Shown: positions 1-12,600 of the stretch, one piece after another
How the letters are laid out: each line of letters opens with the position of its first letter
Position numbering within the stretch: the stretch's first letter is position 1
From: Hyalella azteca
Taxonomy: Eukaryota > Arthropoda > Malacostraca > Amphipoda > Hyalellidae
Reading direction: 5' to 3'
DNA: 64,000 nt
Assembly: GCF_000764305.2 (NCBI RefSeq)
Contig: NW_025943988.1
Coordinates: 186,001 to 250,000 of the forward strand
The notes under the pieces: generated by a model
What the model was told of the DNA's origin: nothing
Database searches by the model: none
What the model saw: the letters and a program-made list of their open reading frames with translations, nothing else
Made by a program: the position numbers and the translations under genes

Positions 1-842
1 CCGCTGTTATAGTAAGAGAACACCTGGGTGACGCTGCAGTATCTTCCGAACGTTCATTACCGAAACTAATAGCTTCTCTAAACCCATCAATCTTGGCTAA
101 AAATCTGTCACTACGTGTACTTAGAACACTACAGTATACGTGAGTTTAATTAAGCACGTTTTGATGGTTTAATCAGTGCGCCTAACACAGACAGTATATC
201 CGAAGAGCACAACGTTGATGCATTGCTACCAGAAACAATATAAATTATGAAGAAAACTTCCTTGTCACTTGAAAATTGAATCCGAGCAACCAGCCTATTG
301 CTAATACTACCATCATATAGAATCTCATGCTTAATAATAAATTTTTTGAAGATTCGTTCTTTCAGTAATAATTTTACTTTTTATTACTTCAAAATCCAAA
401 TTTGACCTCCAATAAAAATAAAACGGAACTAAATCGACAGCAAAATGCGGTTGGGCTCACGGGCTTGTCACAAGTCAGCTGGTACAAATAATACAATAAT
501 AGCCCCATTAACCCTTTATTATTCCTCAGGCGCAATCCTTTTATTTGTATTATTTTATTACTTACTATTATAATATTTATTTTTATTAATATTTAATTAT
601 TATTTATGATTCATCTTATTATTATTTACACTTAATAATTTTATTATTATTAACATTTTACTTTATTTATCCTCGTTAATAACTAAAGCTAAAGGTGCTA
701 CACGCTTTTGGTATTTGACATTATTCCAAGCATCTTGATACCATCAATATTGCAGATAAAGGAACAACCGCGGAGAAGCATTAGAAGAAGCTCGTTTTTC
801 AGGCGTCGCCAGGTGATGGCGACTTAAATGTGGACATGGAGG
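1..842. other. AT-rich intergenic, no gene seen
   Basis: Very AT-rich with runs of TTATTATT-type low complexity in the second half. No exon-like GC-rich block, RNA gene or inverted-repeat element was recognised. Confidence 0.6.
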
Positions 843-982
843 CACTTCATAAACGACAATCGCACTTCATAAACGACAATCGCACTTCATAAACGACAAT
901 CGCACTTCATAAACGACAATCGCACTTCATAAAAGACAATCACACTTCATAAACGACAATCGCACTTCATAAACGACAATCG
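843..982. repeat. 20-bp minisatellite, 7 copies
   Basis: Seven consecutive units of CACTTCATAAACGACAATCG with no length change. Only the fifth copy carries substitutions (AAAAGACAATCA). The near-identity points to recent expansion. Confidence 0.95.
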
Positions 983-2570
983 CAGTTACTTTGCCACCCG
1001 TCATGTCGTCATTTTCCCACCACATTAAAATTGCTCCTTCGCTCAAGATTTTTTTTTTCAATGGGGATATTATGAGGGAATGAGAGGGTATCCTCGCTCT
1101 TCGGTTAACTCGCAAGCACCTAAGTGAGGTGCGGGTATATAGTGTTTGCTTTGTTCAACAAGATAGAACATTAATTACACAAGCCGGCATATGAAATAAT
1201 TAACTGTGTGCTCAAGCTTCAATTCAACACAGTTAACTTTAACAAATTTTTGCAAATAAACTATCATTTTCTAAAATGTCCTCACGATAAGTGCCCATAA
1301 ATTAGTGCTTGGACAGAGAAGGATATATTTAAATAACATAAAAGGTTACAAAAATCATTATCCCCGAATGGAACTTGTTTTAGGAAGGCTCATGCTCAAA
1401 CACAATTGTTCTCACCCCCCTACCAGCAGCAGGAAATGAAGTGGTAAAAAGACAATAGCGCTAGGCCACAACCACATTTGGGAGGACCAAAGCGCCGTTG
1501 TAAGAGAGGTTCGCTTAATTTTAATGCAGCATCATATGCGACATAAACTGGATGGCAGCAACATCACGGAAAAATATTAGCACATCTCGCATCTACATGA
1601 TAAAGGAAATGAAGATAATAAAAGTAAACACTAAGTCAGGTTCCCAGTGATGAGGTCGCTCATTTCTGAGAGTCAGTCTTGGCCGTAATTTTGAGTCTGC
1701 CTGGTCATTATGATGCGATTGACGGGCGCTCCTGATCCCGAACGTCGACCTTTGTTGAAACTCCGGTTTAGACGGCACGCATCTCCCGGTCTGTTATTAT
1801 CACAGCTCAATAATTGAAGAATAAGAAATTTTGCAGCAAGGCTTTTAATTATTGGCGCTTCGATGACTTTGGTTTTGATGCAAATTTAAGATGCCCAAGT
1901 TAACAAATAGGTTGAGAACATCGATTTTCAGTGGAGAACTGGCTACAAGAGCAAATTGACTTGAACCGGTTTCTTAATTGTAAGTGAACAGTGCATGCCA
2001 TTTGTGAACTGGTTCACCAGTCCACAAATCATTCAAAAATTAACTTCGCTGCGTCCAGGGCTCCGTTGAGCACTGACTTGCACGAAATTTTACAAGCATT
2101 CTTTAAGCAAAATAATTATTCTCAGAAAAATCTAATTTAATCGTTTGTAATAATTTGTTATTCCACATGTAATTCACGCACATAAGAGAAAAAACTCGGA
2201 ATTTCAAAACCTCATCAGCGTATAAAGTATAGCGTTAATATACCAGAATAAAAAATATTTCACGCATGCACAGATAAACTAATTAGGTCTATGAGCTGTA
2301 ATAAAAGTAACATACACTTTAATCCTCCTGGGAAAACATTCAAGCATAATATGAGGTTAATAATACAACAAATTGCCCGGTTTCCCTATTCTTGACATTA
2401 GCTAAATTTTGTGACTTCGTACATTGGAAATATAATATAATTACTCTAAAATTCCCAAGGCACAATGTCACATCGAAAGAATTGAGTGACACTCTAAAAT
2501 AGCCTAATCTCTTCGAAGAAGCCAGATAATAAGATAAACAAGCGGATAACAATTACGAATCAGAAACCCT
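983..2570. other. Intergenic, no gene seen
   Basis: AT-rich unique sequence. Open frames here are short and without compositional support. No repeat family recognised. Confidence 0.55.
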
Positions 2571-2812
2571 TTAACCCTTTGCCGCCTGACTTGAATAACC
2601 GGAGCAATATTGTCACGCGCCTACTTCCCAAAAAGGATACGTACTAGTGAGCGCAAAATGACTTGCACTGATGGTTGCCGTCACGTACAACTTTAAAATT
2701 TCTCTGTTTCGGACACACGTCCTCAGGCTGCTAAATAAACAGTAGTTTACGTATAATTTTAGTTGAAAGTTATGTTCCCGGAGAGTGAACATACGGCGGT
2801 TAAGAGGGTTAA
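2571..2812 (+). mobile_element. piggyBac-like non-autonomous element, copy 1
   Basis: A block of about 240 bp bounded on both sides by TTAA, with terminal inverted sequence TTAACCCTTTGCCGCC at the left and GGCGGTTAAGAGGGTTAA at the right. A second copy lies at 19247-19478 in the opposite orientation and matches over most of its length (for example CCGGAGCAATATTGTCACGC in both). TTAA target duplication is characteristic of the piggyBac superfamily; assignment by ends alone is inference. No transposase is encoded. Confidence 0.75.
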
Positions 2813-3565
2813 AATACACACGGGTTAAAATAATAACACGAGATGACTTATTGCCTATGAAAAGGAGGCAGTCATGACAGTTAATGGAATAGATCTCTAC
2901 GGGAATTACTTTTCGCAAGTCTTTCAACTAACGCATTCTCTGAAGCAATAAGTTTCGAGCTTCATAACACGTGATGCGACTATGGCATGAACCAAGAATG
3001 TACTAAATCTCGTAATTATTATTTCATGTGAACCGAGTCATTGTTATTCGTACCATCCAAATTTTTCAAAGTGTTCATGAATTTAAATCAGCCACAAAAC
3101 TAAGCAAAAAAATTGTTCATCAAATCTCGTAACTCTCATGTTGTCTATAATTACTTAATAAGGGCTTATGACTGTTGAGTTCAATGAAATTTTTATAAAT
3201 CAATTAAATTTTGTAGACTCCAGATTTCAAAACTTTTTAACGGGAGTTTTGGACAGTTTTCAGTACGTAATAACGTACACAAGAATTCTGGGAATATTTG
3301 AATTCATAACTTTATCCAATGAAAATTAGGCGACTTTTGAGTTAAAGTTTTGAATTTATAACATCGTTCACTTGAAATTCATAAATTTATTATCACTTAA
3401 TTTCGTTCGGCAAGTTCAGAGTTCAGATCATCGTTCACAATTATTCCAGTTGAGGATCGCAGAGGCTGCATTGCTGATTTCCTTTGCGTTGAGACTGAGT
3501 TCGGCTCAACACGGCTGCGCACAGCGGAAGCCTGACCCTGATTCCCTGCAAGTAATTTGGACCTG
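2813..3565. other. Intergenic, no gene seen
   Basis: AT-rich unique DNA without recognisable exons or elements. Confidence 0.5.
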
Positions 3566-3684
3566 GAGAAACTTGAGGCTCATCTTGAGCCTGAGTCATA
3601 CGGAGGGCTGTGTGTTGCACTCGGAGAAACTTAAGGCTCATCTTCAGCCTGAGTCATACGGAGGAGGGTTGTGTGTTGCACTGA
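3566..3684. repeat. 58-60 bp tandem duplication
   Basis: Two adjacent copies beginning GAGAAACTTRAGGCTCATCT and ending GTGTGTTGCACT, with a few substitutions and a 3-base insertion in the second. The open frames across it on both strands are a consequence of the duplication and locally higher GC, not evidence of a gene. Confidence 0.85.
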
Positions 3685-4630
3685 GTTGTCCGTACTGCCC
3701 TACCACATATACCTCTTTATAAACTTATATTCACCAAAATACTTCATATAGTTACTCGTATAACTGTTTTCAGGGTTAAACCGAATGTACTCATCATCAT
3801 TTTAAATTTGTAAAATGAAAATTTAATGCATTTTTACAATATTTTAACTATATATTCATAATGTTACTGAAGTCTTATATCTCATATACAGATGACCAGA
3901 TTGAACGTTTAATGAAGAGTGGAAGTTTCCGACGATTTAATTTATAACCATTAATATAATGAATACCCAAGCAAATTTAAGGGTATTGGCCGCACAGACT
4001 GGTTACTATGTGAATAGAGACTGGAAGATCTCCAACATCATTCAAACTAGAGAGCACAGTTTATTTTAGTTACATCAATTAATCTCGATGTAAATAATAG
4101 TTATATAATCAGTTGAAAGAAGCCAAAAGACGTGTTGGCAAGTATTATTGTAAGCAAAAAAACAAAGCTCTGGTATAGACGGAAACATTCGCAATTGATA
4201 TATTAGAGTACTTAGGTTTAATAAAAGTTTCATTGAAGACTAGACAGTATATCTGTATATATCTCTCGGAAACCTTATATTTGAACTTTCCAGTACCACA
4301 AAAGACCTGATTCCACAAATAGAGAAAAGCACAAGAAAATCGTCAATAAGATACACTCTCTGGTTTTCAATGAAACTTGTTTTTGAAAAATTATTTATCG
4401 AATTGAAGCGGAAGTGAGTAAACGATATATTCATAATAAACTGATCAGCTGCAAAAATATTGAGAAACTTGGAAATGAACTGAGAGTTTTGAGAACAATT
4501 GCCATCATAAACAAGAAAAGAGCAATATTTTAACTTCAACGACTTGAAGCAAACACTGCCATTATAAGAACACCGGGATTAACTAATCCTGCCGAATCAC
4601 TAAAGGGTAGTTTGATTCACTTAATTATTA
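3685..4630. other. Intergenic, no gene seen
   Basis: AT-rich unique DNA, nothing recognised. Confidence 0.5.
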
Positions 4631-4828
4631 ATATATATATACGCATAAAGGTCAATGACATGTCATTCAAGTCACATGATAACAGCTAATAAAGTAACGA
4701 AACATCATAGAAAGCGTCTCACCCACATGAATATCAATATATACGCATAAGGGTCTATGATGCGTCATTAAAGTCACATGATAACAGCTCATAAAGAAAC
4801 GAAACATCATAGAAAGCGTCACACCCAG
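4631..4828. repeat. About 103-bp direct duplication
   Basis: Two copies in tandem, each starting ATATACGCATAA and running through GTCACATGATAACAGCT and GAAACATCATAGAAAGCGTC. They differ at scattered positions, so the duplication is not very recent. Confidence 0.85.
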
Positions 4829-6473
4829 AAGAATTTTTTCCTTTCATCTCGCCTGAATTGCAAGTCCAGAGGACTTTCTAGGGTGCCTGAATGTGTATCA
4901 AATGTGAGGTCGGCTAGGTCACCAGCCCTCCTGACCACAAAGAGCTCAGGCTTTCTTCTGATAAGCTTAGTACTGGACTTAGTAAGAGTCAATGGGCTCT
5001 TAGACTGACAGACTGGCATGAACTTAGGAGCCAATCTTTTTAAAGTCAGATTTAAGAGCCATCAGCTCTGCCGGGCGGTAAAGGGTACAAAAGTTAAGTA
5101 ATAAATGCGATGACATTTATTAGGGTGCTACATACTCCCTGTTTGATATTGATACCAGTATTATTATCAAATATGTAACTTTCAAACTGGCAATATATCT
5201 TAATGGCAAGCATACGAACAAATAAATGAACATATTCATAACATAATTAACTTTTTTCCGGAATATTGAAAATTAGCATAAAGCCTAAAAAAGCTACCAA
5301 AAGTGACTAACTACATAATGAATAATAAATTATAAAATGAATCTCAGATTTGTTGTAAAGAAAGACGTCCCATAACAATTTTCAAACAATTAATTAATTA
5401 ACAATTGATTAATTGTCAATGTTAATTAAAATTATTTAAGTTTAATTTTTTACTCGAAAATCTCGTTTGTTATCGAATTGTATGGTGTGTTGTTATTTTT
5501 AATTTTGACTAAGTTTTCTTTGAAGTGAGAAAAATTTTTAGAGCTTCTATCGGTTAAAGTGCCCTCATTAGTTTGGGGCCATAATTATACGTTAACATTC
5601 CAGATTTCCAAGTACTCCCTAACTTTCATGGTATGTCTTCAAATTAAACTTAGGTACTTCTAAAAAACTTGACATCTCATATTAATTTTAAAACTCACAG
5701 GCTCATCATAAAATATTTCAGTAACTATAGAACACATGCCTGCTTGAAGCTAATCGCCAAGATTTAATTCTGAATGACACAAGCAAATGGCCGATCACTT
5801 AATTGCAAACACATGCAAATTGCCGCTATAAGAGGCCACTAAACACAAAGGTTCTTAACGGTTCCGGTACAACCGCCGAATACAACTTGTTTTCATATTC
5901 TCAGATAGAAACTTGAGCTTTTTCTGTCTGCTTTGTTTTCTCTTGCATAAATCACATCGCTCATAAATAAAGATTTGTTGTAATTATAGAGAACAACAGC
6001 GTGGCAGCGGCCATGAGACACTACTTTCCGGCGGTACATACAGTTTTCCACGAATTACAATGTCATTCGGTAACCAGTCCAGTGTCATACTTTAATTAAA
6101 GATGAATATTTAAAATATATATAAATAAAACACGACGTATAAGAGAATAAAACAGGAATTTTGAGGAATGAATATACCAGGAATGAGCAGATAAATCTAT
6201 CAATTATTGTAAGCATATATTCGACGCAGCAGATTATACCGAACTCGACCGTAAATACACAATAACAACGTATACCAGTGAAAAATTATTCAATAAAATG
6301 AATTTATAACTCAAGTCTCAAGATGATGTCCAAGCAGACTCACGGTTAAATTTGGAAGCATTGGAATTATTTTTCATTATTTAGTAAACAACCGATATTT
6401 ATAGTCATTTGTGATTTAGGAATAACATCACATCACCCTCATCAAATCAAATTACAGTTGCAAACGAAACAGT
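4829..6473. other. Intergenic, no gene seen
   Basis: AT-rich unique DNA with low-complexity TTAATTAA stretches near 5390-5440. No exon or element recognised. Confidence 0.5.
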
Positions 6474-6724
6474 GGGCAGGGTGGCCCAGTGGTTACAGTT
6501 CAAAGTACCAAGATTGGCGCAGAGAGGCGCGGGTTCGATCCCAGCTCTGTGCGCCAGTTTCTGGTCAGAATCGGCGAGGAGGCCGGGCGGTTAATTAAGC
6601 ATAGCAGAATTGTAGCAGTGAGTTGCGAGTTCGAGACCGCAAAATGCTGTGAATGTTCTGCGATGTTAAGAATCGGCGGCAGGCCTACGGCCTAATAAAC
6701 GCTGAAACCGCTATTATTATTATA
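6474..6724 (+). mobile_element. tRNA-derived SINE, copy 1 (two tRNA-like halves)
   Basis: The element starts GGGCAGGGTGGCCCAGTGG and ends in an ATT-repeat tail. It carries an RNA polymerase III A box (GTGGCCCAGTGG, 6481-6492) and B box (GGTTCGATCCC, 6532-6542) at tRNA spacing. A second pair follows: GGCCGGGCGGTTAA (6581-6594) and GAGTTCGAGACC (6627-6638). The same sequence recurs at 28070-28460. A/B boxes, short length and a simple-repeat tail are the diagnostic features of a tRNA-related SINE; the second pair suggests a dimer. No protein is encoded; a LINE partner is expected elsewhere in the genome. Confidence 0.85.
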
Positions 6725-8294
6725 TCCCAGTAACAGACACCATGACACGTCAGCTTATGGACATATGTAATGATCCCTGGAGTGTTATTAGGATAAAACA
6801 ATATTTTATACACCTTTATGCCTTAATTCTGTACACTTCTCACCCGCGAACCTCGTCTAAATGTCAACGACGAACACAGTTTTTAAAAGACAACATAACA
6901 AACAACATAAGCAAATTTAACTATGGCCTGTTTTAATATATATAATATCCGATAGTTTTGTAATAATTTGGTAACGAGAGATGTCGATATTGACAATTAA
7001 TAATACGTAATTCACGATCGTTCTAGTACTTAGGGCGAATTTCAGCTAAAGCCCTCCGGCAACGTCGTAAGGGTTCACAGCCTATAAAAGAAGGCCTATT
7101 ACTTTTATATTACTGCCGCCCTACTACAAAGTCGTGCTGCGAGAAGTTTCGCGGGTGTGGTGATAAATTAGTTAATTCACCTGGCGAGTAGGTTATCAAT
7201 GTGTTGAATTAAGAATTATTTTACATTTATCATGTGAAAGTGTTTTCATTCTGTAATCAAAACAGATTGATAGGAATTTTGTCGTATTTTAATGTCGACT
7301 CAGTCTATATAGGGGCTAGAGTAGTTAAAATCACATTAATGATTTATATTCTCATTCTCACTAAATAATTCCTTTGGAGTGTCAACCTTATTATTATTCA
7401 GGCCATTTTACCAATCTCATGTATAATCTGTGAATTAGATATTCTGGTTCATTTCATTCAGTAAATCGGATAAAGTTTAAATAATATTGTGTCATGAATT
7501 AACCTTGTATGTTTTTCCTGGTGTTAAATTCCGGTTAGATTTTATTATTGAATTGAACGACGTTGATCCTTTGGGCCAAAATGAATATTTATTCAAGTAG
7601 ATCAGAGATTAATCCATTGTATATCTTACGAGCTAAGTTTTCAGTGCATTCTATTAACGTTCATTGATTTCTTATTTCTCGTCTGTACGCATTTCCTTTA
7701 CATGATCTCTTCTAAACTCAATTAACCCCTATAAGTATACTCACACGATTCTTACCCGATACGATTCTCACCATCACCTCTTTTCTCATCATATTTCTTC
7801 CTATCCATCATCTCATTTCTCATTATTATTTCACCCACCTACCAGAATTTACTAGCAGAATTTATTTATTCACCTTTTATTACCCTTATTTCCTCCAATT
7901 AGCACGGTCCTAACCCGTTCACATCTTACCATATCAAAGCTGCTGACATCAACCGTATCACGGTAATTAACACCTAATAAAATCACGCTTATGAACATGA
8001 GGCAGCTTTGTATTTGTCGACATCAAACCGTATAGGAATCGTAAAAATACCAATATAAGATAATTATCTAAACAAATTATACTGATATTGTGATCGGATT
8101 TCTCTGATAAATTATCAACATTCATCTACACAAAGACAGAAATAATTCGGTGAATTTGCATGTTCATCCCGATAAAGTTTACAGTGCTCAGTGTAAACAT
8201 ATAGCAATTATATTTAAAAACAAATGGAGCTCATTATATCGCAAAAATTACAGACTAGCTAGGCAAGTTGGCCGTAAACATTTTTTTGATGAAA
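6725..8294. other. Intergenic, no gene seen
   Basis: AT-rich unique DNA. A TATAAAAG string at 7083-7090 has no supported exon downstream. Confidence 0.5.
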
Positions 8295-8372
8295 GAAAGC
8301 TAAATAGCTAAATCTTAATAATGTTAAGAAAGCTAAATAGCTAAATCTAAATAATGTTAAGGAAGCTAAATA
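8295..8372. repeat. 33-bp tandem repeat, about 2.5 copies
   Basis: Units built on GAAAGCTAAATAGCTAAATC followed by TTAATAATGTTAA. Confidence 0.85.
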
Positions 8373-9572
8373 GCTCAAAACATATGCATAATCATTCAAG
8401 ACAAATTTTATAATTGGCAATAACCAATAAGTCCCACGCGCTGTGTAATTGGTCACCGCAGAGTCTCCTTTATCAGTTCATAGAGAATGGGAAAAATGTC
8501 GTAGAAAACTTGTAAGATTCATAATTTTGAGGGATAACTTCAATGAAAAAACTTGTGATTGGAATTTATAAAAGTAGGTCCATATGTGGTTCAAGTTAAT
8601 GGAAAAACTCGTATTTATCCGTAGATAGAAGCATAGCATAAAGATATCAAATTATATAACTCATTTAAATGGTTGAAAAAAAAAATTAGAATAATTTATC
8701 AACAAACATAACGGCACAAAAATTCACCTTATCAATTATTGTAGCCGCAGTATTGTGCTGTCATTTTCAGTATTAACTAATGAAACTTTTCCTATGTAGT
8801 ATTAGGCGAGGCTAAGCGGGATCGGTGTTTCGAGTATTATTCCTATATCTTAATAAATATTTACTTATTAATCTTCGAAGGTTCTATTGAAATATTGACG
8901 TACCAAATGAAACTGTATCCTTCTATTTCTTCCATATACTTTATGTTGGTTGATTTGTTTTCAGAACCACTTGGCGGAATGTTAAATAAAGAGTCGATCG
9001 TTGAAGCATTTGACATCCTGCGACAAGTATAAATAACAGTAATTGCAATTTGTTATGAAATTCAACAAATAGATTAATGCTACGGTAGAGTTCATCGTCT
9101 TTAAGTAGTCTCGAGACGTGACCTCATAATGACAGTGGCGACTGTTTGTGATCCACAAAACCCCAATCACCTCAGTAATAACAGTTTGGTAACAAGCTAC
9201 TAACCCCAACAGTTCGGTACTAACAAGTATCCTGGTGCTACCATTAGTGGTGGACTAGTAGCAAGGACAACCATGCCATGTAGCTGCGGTGGTCAGTTCA
9301 ATCACTTGAAGCCTGGAGCTTGCACCCTGGAGCTGATTTCTATGGCAATGTAATTATACTCTTAGTATTGCCATTTAATTAAATTGGCTCAGCCCTTATG
9401 AAAAAGCAGCTTTTATAGATTTCATTTATAATTGTATATCATTATACATTAAAATTATATATCAATATCATTGTAGGAACATCGCACATTCGTTTCTCAA
9501 ATATACAATTTGATTCAACGGAAATGATATCCTTTCATTTGGAGGCCGATAATTTCGAGTCATAATAAACCT
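8373..9572. other. Intergenic, no gene seen
   Basis: AT-rich unique DNA, nothing recognised. Confidence 0.5.
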
Positions 9573-9575
9573 CGT

Positions 9576-9630
<55 letters not shown>

Positions 9631-9631
9631 T
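9573..9631. repeat. (TAA)n microsatellite
   Basis: About 18 uninterrupted trinucleotide repeats. On the reverse strand it translates as a poly-isoleucine run, which is an artefact. Confidence 0.97.
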
Positions 9632-10098
9632 TTTCGTTATAAACAGCCACTACTCTGTTCTGAGGGCCATGATTACACAGTCGATAACTCTGAGCGAACG
9701 CATCGAGGATTCAAAGGATCTACATTTATCACTTGACATATTTTAAAGCGTGCGGCAAAAATTCACAAGACTTAGGGCCATTGATAAAGAAAAAGAATGG
9801 AGGTATCAATTGATTGGTTTCGTCAATTCAGGAACTGAACCATATCATGCAGCCTTACAAGTTATAAATATTATAAATGCAATAATAATTTAGACTTTTA
9901 TTAATAAAATTGATAAAATACATTTTAAACAATAATACCAAGAAAATAGAAACGCTTTAATTTTATGAAAGGGTTATAATTATCATTTATTTCAATACTT
10001 CTAGTGTTGAAAGTGTTCAAAAATTGTGCGCAATACAATGTATTGCGCACAAAAATTCAATGTCTTCCATCTTCGAAAAAATGGAGGATCCTATTTGT
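9632..10098. other. Intergenic with a perfect short hairpin
   Basis: No gene seen. At 10024-10052 there is a perfect 14-bp inverted repeat (TTGTGCGCAATACA and its complement) around a single base. It is too short and loop-poor for a microRNA precursor. Confidence 0.6.
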
Positions 10099-11089
10099 TC
10101 TAGTCTTCATTAATTAGGTTACAGTCTTCGTTAATTCGGTTCCAGTCGCCATTAATTAGGTTACAGTCGCCATTAATTAGGTTCCAGTCGTCATTAATTA
10201 GGTTCCAGTCGTCATTAATTAGGTTCTAGTCTTCATTAATTCGGTACCAGTTTTCATTAATTCGGTTCCAGTCTTCATTAATTCGGTTCCAGTCTTCATT
10301 AATTCGGTTACAGTCTTCATTAATTCGGTTCCAGTCGTCATTAATTAGGTTCCAGTCTTCATTAATTCGGTTCCAGTCGTCATTAATTAGGTTCCCGTCT
10401 TCATTAATTAGGTTCCAGTCGTCATTAATTCGGTTCCAGTCGTCATTAATTAGGTTCTCGTCGTCAATAAATAGGTTCCAGTCTTCATTAATTCGGTTCT
10501 AGTCTTCATTAATCGGTTCTAGTCTTCATTCATTCGGTTCCAGTCTTCATTAATTCGGTTCCAGTCTTCATTAATTCGTTTCATTAATTCGGTTCCAGTC
10601 TTCACTAATTCGGCTCCAGTCTGCATTAATTCGGTTCCAGTCTTCATTAATTCGGTTTATTAATTCGGTTCCAGTCTTAATTAATTCGGTTCCAGTCCTC
10701 ATTAATTCGGTTCCAGTCTTCATTAATTCGGTTCGTCTTCATAAATTCGGTTCCAGTCTTCATTAGTTCGGTTACAGCCTTCATTAATTCGCCTCCAGTC
10801 TTCATTATTTCGGTACCAGTCTTCATTAATTCGGTTCCAGTCTTAATTAATTCGCTTCCAGTCTTCATTAATTCGGTTACAGCCTTCATTAATTCGCCTA
10901 CAGTCTTCATTATTTCGGTACCAGTCTTCATTGATTCGGTTCCAGTCTTAATCAATTCGCTTCCAGTCTTCATTAATTCGGTTCCAGTCTGCATTAATTC
11001 GGTTCTAGCCTTCATTAATTCGGTACCAGTCTTCATTAATTCGGTTCCAGTCTTCACTAATTCGGTTCCAGCCCTCAATTATTCGGTTC
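10099..11089. repeat. 21-bp minisatellite, about 47 copies
   Basis: A 1-kb array of units containing CAGTCTTCATTAATTCGGTT, with an early variant sub-block (CGTCATTAATTAGG) at its left end and more homogeneous units to the right. Because the period is a multiple of three, the reverse strand stays open for over 130 codons as a 7-residue repeat (TELMKTG); this is not a credible protein. Confidence 0.97.
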
Positions 11090-11261
11090 GAGGTAAACAA
11101 GCTAGGCGTCGGACGGCAGCCTTGGGATGCTCTGGCCAGCAAACACTTCATTTCACTTCAATTGTCTGCTGTAGGATACGCGAAGGATACGGCAAAACAC
11201 ACGGACTAGTGAGTAGTGAATTGCAGGATCGGGCTACTGGAGGTCGCCTGCAAATACGGGC

Positions 11262-12020
11262 CAGAACCTAACACGGTTCATATGAGCGTCAGAACCTCAC
11301 ACGGTTCACAGGAGCGTCAGAACCTCATACAGTTCACATGAGCGTCAGAACCTCACATGGTTCACATGAACGTCAGAACCTCACACGGCTCACATGAACG
11401 TCAGAACCTCACACGGTTCACATGAGCGTCAGAACCTCACACGGTTCACATGGGCGTCAGAACCTTACACGGTTCACATGATCGAGCGTCAGAACCTCAC
11501 ACGGTTCACACGAGCGTCAGAATTTCACACGGTTCACATGAGCGCCAGAACCTCACACGGTTCACATGAATGAAGGAACCTCACACGGTTCACATGAACG
11601 TCAGAACCTCACACGGTTCACATGAACGTCAGAACCTCGCACGGTCCACATGAGCGTCAGAACCTCACACGGTTCACATGAACTAACGTCAGAACCTCAC
11701 ACGGTTCACATGAGCGTCAGAACCTCACACGGTTCACATGAACGTCAGAACCTCACACGGTTCACATGAGCGTCAGAACATCACACGGTTCACATGAGCG
11801 TCAGAACATCACACGGTTCACATGAGCGTCAGAACCTCATACGGTTCACATGAGCGTCAGAACCTCACACGGTTCACATGAACGTCAGAACCTCAAACGG
11901 TTCACATGAGCGTCAGAACCTCACACGGTTCACATGAGTGTCAGAACCTCACACGGTTCACATGAACGTCAGAATCTCACACGGTTCACATGAACGTCAG
12001 AACCTCACACGGTTCACATG
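11262..12020. repeat. 28-bp minisatellite, about 27 copies
   Basis: Units containing CCTCACACGGTTCACATGA followed by GCGTCAGAA or ACGTCAGAA. The two unit types (GAGCGTCAG and GAACGTCAG) alternate irregularly. It is separated from the preceding, unrelated 21-bp array by only about 170 bp of GC-richer single-copy sequence. Confidence 0.97.
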
Positions 12021-12440
12021 AGTGCTGCGGTTACAAATGCAATAATTAATAATTCAATTAAAATAAACAATTTTTAATTAAGTTTTTTTTTACTTTAGTT
12101 ATAGAATATAATTTTCAACCAATAACTTTATTTACAGAAATTTTTCACGGGGCATCATTACGAATCATGTTAATTCGGTTTGATGATCAGGACAAATGGC
12201 TAAGAATTGAGCTAAAGTGAATTTCATAAGAACCCAGGTTATTTCACATATTTTATTTCAATATTTTAATTTCATACAATTTGAAGTTTTAATTAACTAA
12301 AGCTTTCTGATCAACAATCAGGAAGATGCCAAGTAAACCGAAACAAAACATAGGTCGCATTTTACGTGTAATATATCAAATTGAATTATCCATTTCATCA
12401 AAGACATGCATAATCTAATCATCTTGAATAATCTAAAAAA
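12021..12440. other. Intergenic, no gene seen
   Basis: AT-rich single-copy DNA between the 28-bp array and the next element. Confidence 0.5.
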
Positions 12441-12600
12441 TATAACTCGGTACTCACTGCAGTGAGTGACAGAGAGCGCATTTTCTCGTCGACTAAAACG
12501 TGAAGTAACGGACGGAGAGACAGACGGACAGACGGACAGACAGACGGACGGACATGGCGAGCACAATAATGCATTTTTTCCATAAATGAGAAAATGCGCT
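12441..12600 (+). mobile_element. Inverted-repeat element with internal GGAC-type repeat, copy A
   Basis: One of five copies of a family. Each has a conserved head (ATAACTC, then CTCACTGCAGTGAGTGACAG), a left inverted end AGCGCATTTTCTCGTCGAC, a variable (GGACGGACAGAC)n tract, ATGGCGAGCACAATA, and a right inverted end GAGAAAATGCGCT. The 13-bp ends are perfect complements here. The family looks like a MITE carrying its own microsatellite; no superfamily can be named. Confidence 0.8.

Noticed and set aside
3372..3722. 116-codon frame
   Set aside because: Built around a 58-bp tandem duplication with no domain, splice or start support.
6489..6695. 68-codon frame in the SINE
   Set aside because: Lies wholly inside a tRNA-derived element with polymerase III boxes.
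10024..10052. MicroRNA precursor
   Set aside because: 14-bp stem with a one-base loop; too short and without a usable loop. The hairpin at 25517-25551 is also too short.
10677..11078. 133-codon reverse-strand frame of TELMKTG repeats
   Set aside because: It is the translation of a 21-bp minisatellite; the frame stays open only because the period is divisible by three.
10099..12020. CRISPR-like array appearance of the repeat blocks
   Set aside because: Units are directly contiguous without unique spacers, and this is eukaryotic DNA.
12318..12566. CPSVCLSVCPSV-type reverse-strand peptide, also at 16885-17137
   Set aside because: Arises from the GGACGGACAGAC tract inside a five-copy mobile element.
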